From: SYFY01 sp031385325
GTDB lineage: Bacteria; Pseudomonadota; Gammaproteobacteria; Pseudomonadales; Azotimanducaceae
Direction of reading: 5' to 3'
NCBI GenBank assembly: GCA_031385325.1
Contig: JANNBJ010000168.1
Location: forward strand, 62,001 to 126,000
Length of the DNA: 64,000 nucleotides
Shown here: in pieces, positions 59,863-64,000 of the stretch
Layout: each line of letters starts with the position of its first letter
Position numbering within the stretch: position 1 is the stretch's first letter
Notes under the pieces: model-generated
What the model was told of the DNA's origin: nothing
The model's database searches: none
What the model saw: only the letters and a program-made list of their open reading frames with translations
Program-made: the position numbers and the translations under genes

Positions 59863-60792
59863 CTGCGCTTTTTCTGTCTCTTACTGCTACTGGCCTGTGC
59901 ACAGGCCAGCAGTGAGTACCTCTGGCAATTGCCTGATGGTCTGATCCCGCCGCCGGAGCCCGCCGATAACCCGATGACCGAACCCAAGGTTCGCCTTGGG
60001 GAAATCCTGTTCAGTGACCCGCGCCTGTCCATGAATGGAACCACGAGTTGCGCGACCTGCCATGATCCAACCCGGTTTTTTACCGATGGACGCACGACAG
60101 CCATTGGCGCACTGGGCGATCAACATCCGCGCAATACGCCCACCCTCTGGAACAGTGCCTACAACGTTTCCTTTACGTGGCTGGATGCTGGCCTGACCAC
60201 CCTTGAGCAGCAGATGAGAATCCCCTTGACCGGCACCTCGCCGATTGAAATGGGCTTCACCCCGGCGCTGCTGCCGGCCCTGCAGGCAGACCTGATCCTC
60301 AACTCCCAACATCGGCTGGCGTTTGGGAAAGAGCCGATGTCGGCAGACACGATCATCAAGGCAATCGCCTCATTCGTACGCACCCTGATTCGAATCGACC
60401 AACCGTTTGATCGCTACTTTCTTGAAAACGACGCATCTGGCATGTCGCCCGAAGCAAAGCGGGGACTGGCGCTGTTCTTTTCGCCGCGCCTTGGTTGTGG
60501 CAATTGTCATGCGGGGACACATCTGTCCGGGCCGACGTACGACCCTGACCAGATCGTCGCGCCGGTGTTCCATCGAACCGCGGTGAGTGACGCAACTTTT
60601 CCTGTACGGGCACCAAGCCTGCGATTCGTCAGCCTGACCGCGCCGTACATGCACGACGGGAACCTGCCGACACTGGAAGCCGTGGTAACGTTCTATCTGA
60701 GTGGCGGCGGACAGAACGCGGAGCATCTGAGTCGATTCGAATTGACCGACACTGAACGTCTCGAACTCATCGCATTTCTGAAGACCCTATAG
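59863..60792 (+). CDS. Di-haem cytochrome c peroxidase/MauG-family lipoprotein with apparent CTG start
   Basis: About 309 residues. Two CXXCH haem sites, CATCH (63-67) and CGNCH (212-216), and MSADTIIKAIASFVRTLI between them fit the CcpA/MauG family; PYMHDGNLPTLEAVV is the conserved C-terminal block. There is no ATG, GTG or TTG near the N-terminus. A CTG at 59863 has AGG eight bases upstream and opens a lipoprotein signal ending LLLAC, so I take CTG as the start. An ATG at 59731 inside the TPR gene would give a basic, unlikely extension. It reduces peroxide or oxidises a partner in the periplasm. Confidence 0.88.
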   Translation: MRFFCLLLLLACAQASSEYLWQLPDGLIPPPEPADNPMTEPKVRLGEILFSDPRLSMNGTTSCATCHDPTRFFTDGRTTAIGALGDQHPRNTPTLWNSAYNVSFTWLDAGLTTLEQQMRIPLTGTSPIEMGFTPALLPALQADLILNSQHRLAFGKEPMSADTIIKAIASFVRTLIRIDQPFDRYFLENDASGMSPEAKRGLALFFSPRLGCGNCHAGTHLSGPTYDPDQIVAPVFHRTAVSDATFPVRAPSLRFVSLTAPYMHDGNLPTLEAVVTFYLSGGGQNAEHLSRFELTDTERLELIAFLKTL

Positions 60793-60809
60793 GCGACAGT
60801 TCGTCACGT

Positions 60810-62693
60810 CTATGGATGTGGCCCACGCAACGCCTTGACCTCGGCTTCCAGCCGGACAGCCGACACCTCCGCAGCCGGAATGGGCTCACCAGCGATGATG
60901 TGGACCCGGCTCCAGAATCGTCCCTTGGGTCGAAACACACCATCGCGATGACTGAAAAAACTGCCCCATAGCCCGCGCAAGGCCATCGGCAGAACCCTGA
61001 CCGGCGTTGCCGAGATGATGCGTTCGATGCCGCGTTTGAATTCAGCAATCTCGCCATCACGCGTCAGCGCGCCCTCCGGGAAAATGCAGAGGAGATCACC
61101 GGCTCGCAGACCATTGTGAATCGTCGTGAACGCAGCCTCGTACGCAACCGGATCGGCGGCCTTTGAATCGATCGGGATCGCGCGACCGGTACGGAAAACG
61201 AAGTTGAGGACCGGCACTTCGAAAATCGGCTTGAACATCACAAAGCGGATTGGCCGCCGAACTGCGCCGGCAAGCAGCAGGGCATCCACGAAGGTCACAT
61301 GGTTGCAGACCAGCACCATACCTCCGGTATCCGGGATGCGCTCCAGGTTTTCGTGAGTGACCCGGTACATCGTATGGCTGAGCAGCCACACCAGAAATCG
61401 CATCGCGAATTCTGGGACCTGCTGGAAGACGAAGAGTGATACCACCACATTCATCATGAACAGAGTCAGGAGCAGCTCGGGAATCGACAGACCAGCAAAT
61501 TCAAGCAGCACAATGGCGAGCAATGCAGATACCACCATGAAGACCGCATTGAGCACATTGTTCGCAGCGATGATTCGCGCCCGCCGATCTTCAGGCGTGC
61601 GGATCTGTACCAGTGCATAGAGCGGGACTATGAACAGCCCACCCGAAAAGCCAATCAGGAAGACATCAATCAGGACGCGCCATGAGCCTTCAACACCGGT
61701 GAAGCTCTGCCACGTGGTGGCTTCAACGACCTGCAGGGACCCGATGGCAAAATACAGATCCACCCCTGCCAACGACAATCCAAAGGCGCCAATGGGGACG
61801 ATGCCCATCTCGACCCGACGACCGGACAACCGCTCGCAAGCCAGTGAACCCAGTGCAATGGACAGCGTGAATACTGCCAGCACCAGAGTCACTACCGTCG
61901 AATCGCCATGCAGATGCAGCCGCACCAGGTTGGGTATCTGCGCCGTCATGGCCGACCCGAGCAGCCAGAACCAGGAGATCCCCATGATCGAGAGATACAC
62001 CGCATGACGAAGCCTGGCGATGCGCAGGATCGACATCGTCTCTTTCCAGAGATTCCAGCTCACCGTGACCGTGCTTCCAGCCGATGGCGCCGGCGGAACG
62101 AACATCGCCGAGATCAGACCCGCAACCGAGACGGCTACCACCAGTACAGAAAGTACGACGCCGACATTGCTCATCGCTGCAACCAGCCCACCTGCAATGG
62201 TGCCCAGCAGAATGGCTACGAACGTCCCCATCTCGATTTGCGCGTTGCCACCCACCAACTCCGACTCATGCAGATGCTGGGGCAGTACAGCGTACTTGAG
62301 CGGTCCGAAGAAGGTGCTCTGCAGACCGAGCAGAAACAAGACCGTCAACATGCCGATCACAGACTGACTGAAGACGGACACACAGGCAAAGATGGCGATC
62401 ACCAACTCTGCAATCTTGCAGTAGCGGATCAGGCGCGCCTTGTCGTACTTGTCGGCCAGCTGACCAGCCACCGCCGAGAATAGAAAGAACGGCAGGATGA
62501 AGAGCCCCGCCGCGATGTTCACATACAGATTGCTGGACTCAGCATTGACCAGCCCACCAAAGACAAAGATCAGTGTGATGGCGGCCTTGAACAGGTTGTC
62601 ATTGAACGCGCCGAAAAACTGGGTGAAGAACAAGGGTGCAAATCGACGTTCGCCAAGTAACCGGAACTGACCGCTGTGTTCGGAATCACTCAT
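60810..62693 (-). CDS. MFS lysophospholipid transporter-acyltransferase fusion (LplT-PlsC)
   Basis: 627 residues. The N-terminal 400 form an LplT-like MFS transporter (FFTQFFGAFNDNLFKAAITL, LGLQSTFFGPLKYAVLPQHL). The C-terminal 200 form a PlsC acyltransferase with NHVTFVDA (HX4D) and FPEGALTRDG. In E. coli LplT flips lysophospholipids inward and Aas reacylates them; many bacteria fuse both plus an acyl-ACP synthetase. Here the synthetase part is missing, so acyl donor supply must come from elsewhere. It overlaps the TauD stop (ATGA). Confidence 0.92.
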   Translation of the reverse strand: MSDSEHSGQFRLLGERRFAPLFFTQFFGAFNDNLFKAAITLIFVFGGLVNAESSNLYVNIAAGLFILPFFLFSAVAGQLADKYDKARLIRYCKIAELVIAIFACVSVFSQSVIGMLTVLFLLGLQSTFFGPLKYAVLPQHLHESELVGGNAQIEMGTFVAILLGTIAGGLVAAMSNVGVVLSVLVVAVSVAGLISAMFVPPAPSAGSTVTVSWNLWKETMSILRIARLRHAVYLSIMGISWFWLLGSAMTAQIPNLVRLHLHGDSTVVTLVLAVFTLSIALGSLACERLSGRRVEMGIVPIGAFGLSLAGVDLYFAIGSLQVVEATTWQSFTGVEGSWRVLIDVFLIGFSGGLFIVPLYALVQIRTPEDRRARIIAANNVLNAVFMVVSALLAIVLLEFAGLSIPELLLTLFMMNVVVSLFVFQQVPEFAMRFLVWLLSHTMYRVTHENLERIPDTGGMVLVCNHVTFVDALLLAGAVRRPIRFVMFKPIFEVPVLNFVFRTGRAIPIDSKAADPVAYEAAFTTIHNGLRAGDLLCIFPEGALTRDGEIAEFKRGIERIISATPVRVLPMALRGLWGSFFSHRDGVFRPKGRFWSRVHIIAGEPIPAAEVSAVRLEAEVKALRGPHP

Positions 62694-63529
62694 ACGGGCA
62701 CATCACCACGAATGGTGACCCGCCACAAACGCCGGTGCTGCGGGAAATAATCGTTGACCGGTTTGTGCTGCGTGATGCGATTATCCCAGATCGCAATCGT
62801 GCCCGGCTGCCACTGCAGCCGAACCGTAAACTCCGGTGTCACCACGTGTGCATACAACATGGCGAGGAGCGCTGCGCTCTCATCCCGCGTCAGCCCTTCA
62901 ATGGCGGATGTGAACAACGGGTTTACAAAAATCGCCTTCGCGCCGGTTTCGGGATGTGTACGTATAACGGGGTGGTTCACGGGTGGATTCGCCGCAACCG
63001 CCGGTGCCAGACGCTCTGCACCGCCGGGCTCAGCAAGACTCTCCTTGAATCCCTGCCGAAAGTCGTGGGTCGCACGCAACGGCAACAGGAACTTCTGCAG
63101 CGGCTTCGACAAGGCTGCAAACGCAGCGCTGCTGCTGGCCCAGAGTGTGTCGCCACCAAAGCTCGGCAGCACGTTGGCATACAGCATGGTGAAGTGTGGC
63201 GGTGTGGGGCTGAAGGTCATATCCGAGTGCCACACCTCGATCTTGCTGGGCTTCTCGGCAGTGCTCTCGAGGATCTGAACTGCAGCGCCCTGGTCGATGG
63301 TTTCGTACGCCTGATGCCCGAGGATTTCCCCAAGCTGTCGCGCGCAGGCGGCGTAGGCTTCGACATCCATTGTCTGCCCACGAAAAAACGCCACGCCGTG
63401 TTCGGTGACGAGCCCACGAATCTGCTGCACGAGACCGGCATCATGCGCCATGCGCGAAACATCGATGCCTCGCACTTCCACGCCAAGGGCGCCTGCTGCT
63501 TTCTTGATCTCCATTGGGTCAGCCCGCAT
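62690..63529 (-). CDS. TauD/TfdA-family 2-oxoglutarate-dependent dioxygenase
   Basis: 279 residues. LGVEVRGIDVSRM and HGVAFFRGQTMD near the N-terminus; iron ligands His101 and Asp103 (WHSDMTF) and His255 (ITQHKPVND); FGGDTLWASSSAAFAAL is the following family block. Members hydroxylate taurine, aryloxyacetates or related acids; the substrate is not readable. The start may be 63529 or the internal ATG 15 bases later. It is translationally coupled to the LplT-PlsC gene and divergent from the aldolase-like gene across 31 bases. Confidence 0.92.
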   Translation of the reverse strand: MRADPMEIKKAAGALGVEVRGIDVSRMAHDAGLVQQIRGLVTEHGVAFFRGQTMDVEAYAACARQLGEILGHQAYETIDQGAAVQILESTAEKPSKIEVWHSDMTFSPTPPHFTMLYANVLPSFGGDTLWASSSAAFAALSKPLQKFLLPLRATHDFRQGFKESLAEPGGAERLAPAVAANPPVNHPVIRTHPETGAKAIFVNPLFTSAIEGLTRDESAALLAMLYAHVVTPEFTVRLQWQPGTIAIWDNRITQHKPVNDYFPQHRRLWRVTIRGDVPV

Positions 63530-63560
63530 GCTGTGTCACTCAGTAATTTCGCTCATACCC

Positions 63561-64000
63561 ATGCCAGCTCACGAAGGCGTTGTCCAGTTCGGTTATACCT
63601 TGAGGCAATCCTTGCCGCCGCACACGGCCGGCGCAGACTTTGCGGAATTGCAGAGCTGGCGGAGCATTCTGCATCGCCTCTCACTGCTCGGCCAGTCAGA
63701 CGATCTCTACGAAGGTTTCGCCTACGGCAATCTGTCCATGCGTCGGCCTGATATGGGCATATCCTTCCTCATCAGCGCAACACAAACCGGCGGGCTCGAG
63801 CATACCGCGCCAATTGACTGGGTGTTTATCGAACATTACGATCTCGCGACTTTCAAGGTCGTTGCCGTTGGGCAGAAACCACCCTCGTCTGAATCCATCA
63901 CCCATGCCATGGTGTATGCAGCGGATACGAACATTGCCTTCGTACTGCATGTGCACAACCACGACATCTGGAGGCATGCCGCAGCGCTCGGCCTTGCCTC
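63561..64000 (+). CDS. Class II aldolase/adducin-family protein, cut by the window edge
   Basis: The first 146 codons of a gene that runs past the window end. FAELQSWRSILHRLSLLG and EGFAYGNLSMR resemble the substrate-phosphate loop of class II aldolases; SESITHAMVYAADTNIAFVL leads into HVHNHDIWRHA, whose HxH pair is the expected zinc site. It could be an aldolase, epimerase or decarboxylase. The ATG at 63561 is the first good start, with no clear SD. The rest of the protein is not visible. Confidence 0.8.
   Translation, partial: MPAHEGVVQFGYTLRQSLPPHTAGADFAELQSWRSILHRLSLLGQSDDLYEGFAYGNLSMRRPDMGISFLISATQTGGLEHTAPIDWVFIEHYDLATFKVVAVGQKPPSSESITHAMVYAADTNIAFVLHVHNHDIWRHAAALGLA

Noticed and set aside
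1..64000. CRISPR arrays, tRNA or rRNA genes, prophage or integrase genes
   Set aside because: No regularly spaced direct repeats, cloverleaf signatures or phage/transposase proteins were seen when reading both strands; a dedicated tRNA or repeat scan was not possible here.

Overview
The window looks like chromosomal DNA of a GC-rich, free-living, aerobic and probably marine gammaproteobacterium. Several genes are typical of that class: mpl, aceK, srkA, nhaR, dsbD and members of the DUF2333, DUF2970, DUF1993 and DUF533 families. Coding density is very high and many neighbouring genes overlap by 4 bases (ATGA, GTGA or TTGA). I saw no rRNA, tRNA, CRISPR array, transposase or phage gene. No stretch of more than 300 bases lacks a gene. 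The genus cannot be named from what is visible.

Region by region. 33-3431 (minus) is a dsbD-aroQ-prmA run, from which the accB-accC pair found between aroQ and prmA in relatives is absent. 3528-7594 (plus) carries a lipoprotein, a DUF2333 protein and a K+-independent H+-pyrophosphatase. A PPi-dependent phosphofructokinase converges on it, and its stop codon overlaps the start of a small globin (7645-9296, minus). A 136-base MITE-like element lies at 9333-9468. 9584-15920 (plus) is a dense run: membrane protein, mpl, exported cyclase, methylthioribose-kinase-like kinase, nucleoside hydrolase, SDR and lipoprotein. 15930-19469 (minus) holds two large tandem acyl-CoA dehydrogenases. 19694-28089 holds a miniature flagellar-rod-like protein, comF, srkA, an acyltransferase, an acetyltransferase, an exported protein, DUF533, small genes, nhaR and a Bax-inhibitor-1 protein. 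28104-34568 has a CoA-transferase pair, a Cds1-like PLP enzyme, an S9 peptidase and a TauE-type permease. 34641-38152 is SDR, membrane protein, aceK and HAD phosphatase. 38202-43104 has a SnoaL-like protein, a ThuA-like protein, a MOSC protein and an unequal acyl-CoA dehydrogenase pair. 43260-50868 has nadE, a degenerate metallo-beta-lactamase-fold protein, a hybrid histidine kinase, a nitroreductase, a thioesterase and an LLM oxidoreductase. 50899-53320 is a small oxygenase island. 53333-57456 combines a GH20 hexosaminidase, an N-acetylhexosamine-kinase-like enzyme, DUF1993 and a SIS isomerase. 57458-64000 has GNAT, a cystathionine gamma-synthase/lyase, a TPR protein, a di-haem peroxidase with an apparent CTG start, an LplT-PlsC fusion, a TauD dioxygenase and a class II aldolase cut by the window edge.

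Physiological themes are pyrophosphate-linked energy metabolism (H+-PPase plus PPi-PFK), breakdown of lipid-like acids (four acyl-CoA dehydrogenases, two CoA-transferases, a phytanoyl-CoA-dioxygenase-like enzyme, control of the glyoxylate bypass by AceK), peptidoglycan or amino-sugar recycling (Mpl, GH20, kinase), and redox or periplasmic functions. The least ordinary items are the globin coupled to PPi-PFK, the nucleoside-hydrolase/kinase pair, pairs in which only one paralogue keeps the catalytic residue, and a recurring TACACTGCC promoter-like word, sometimes placed so close to ATG that the message would be leaderless.
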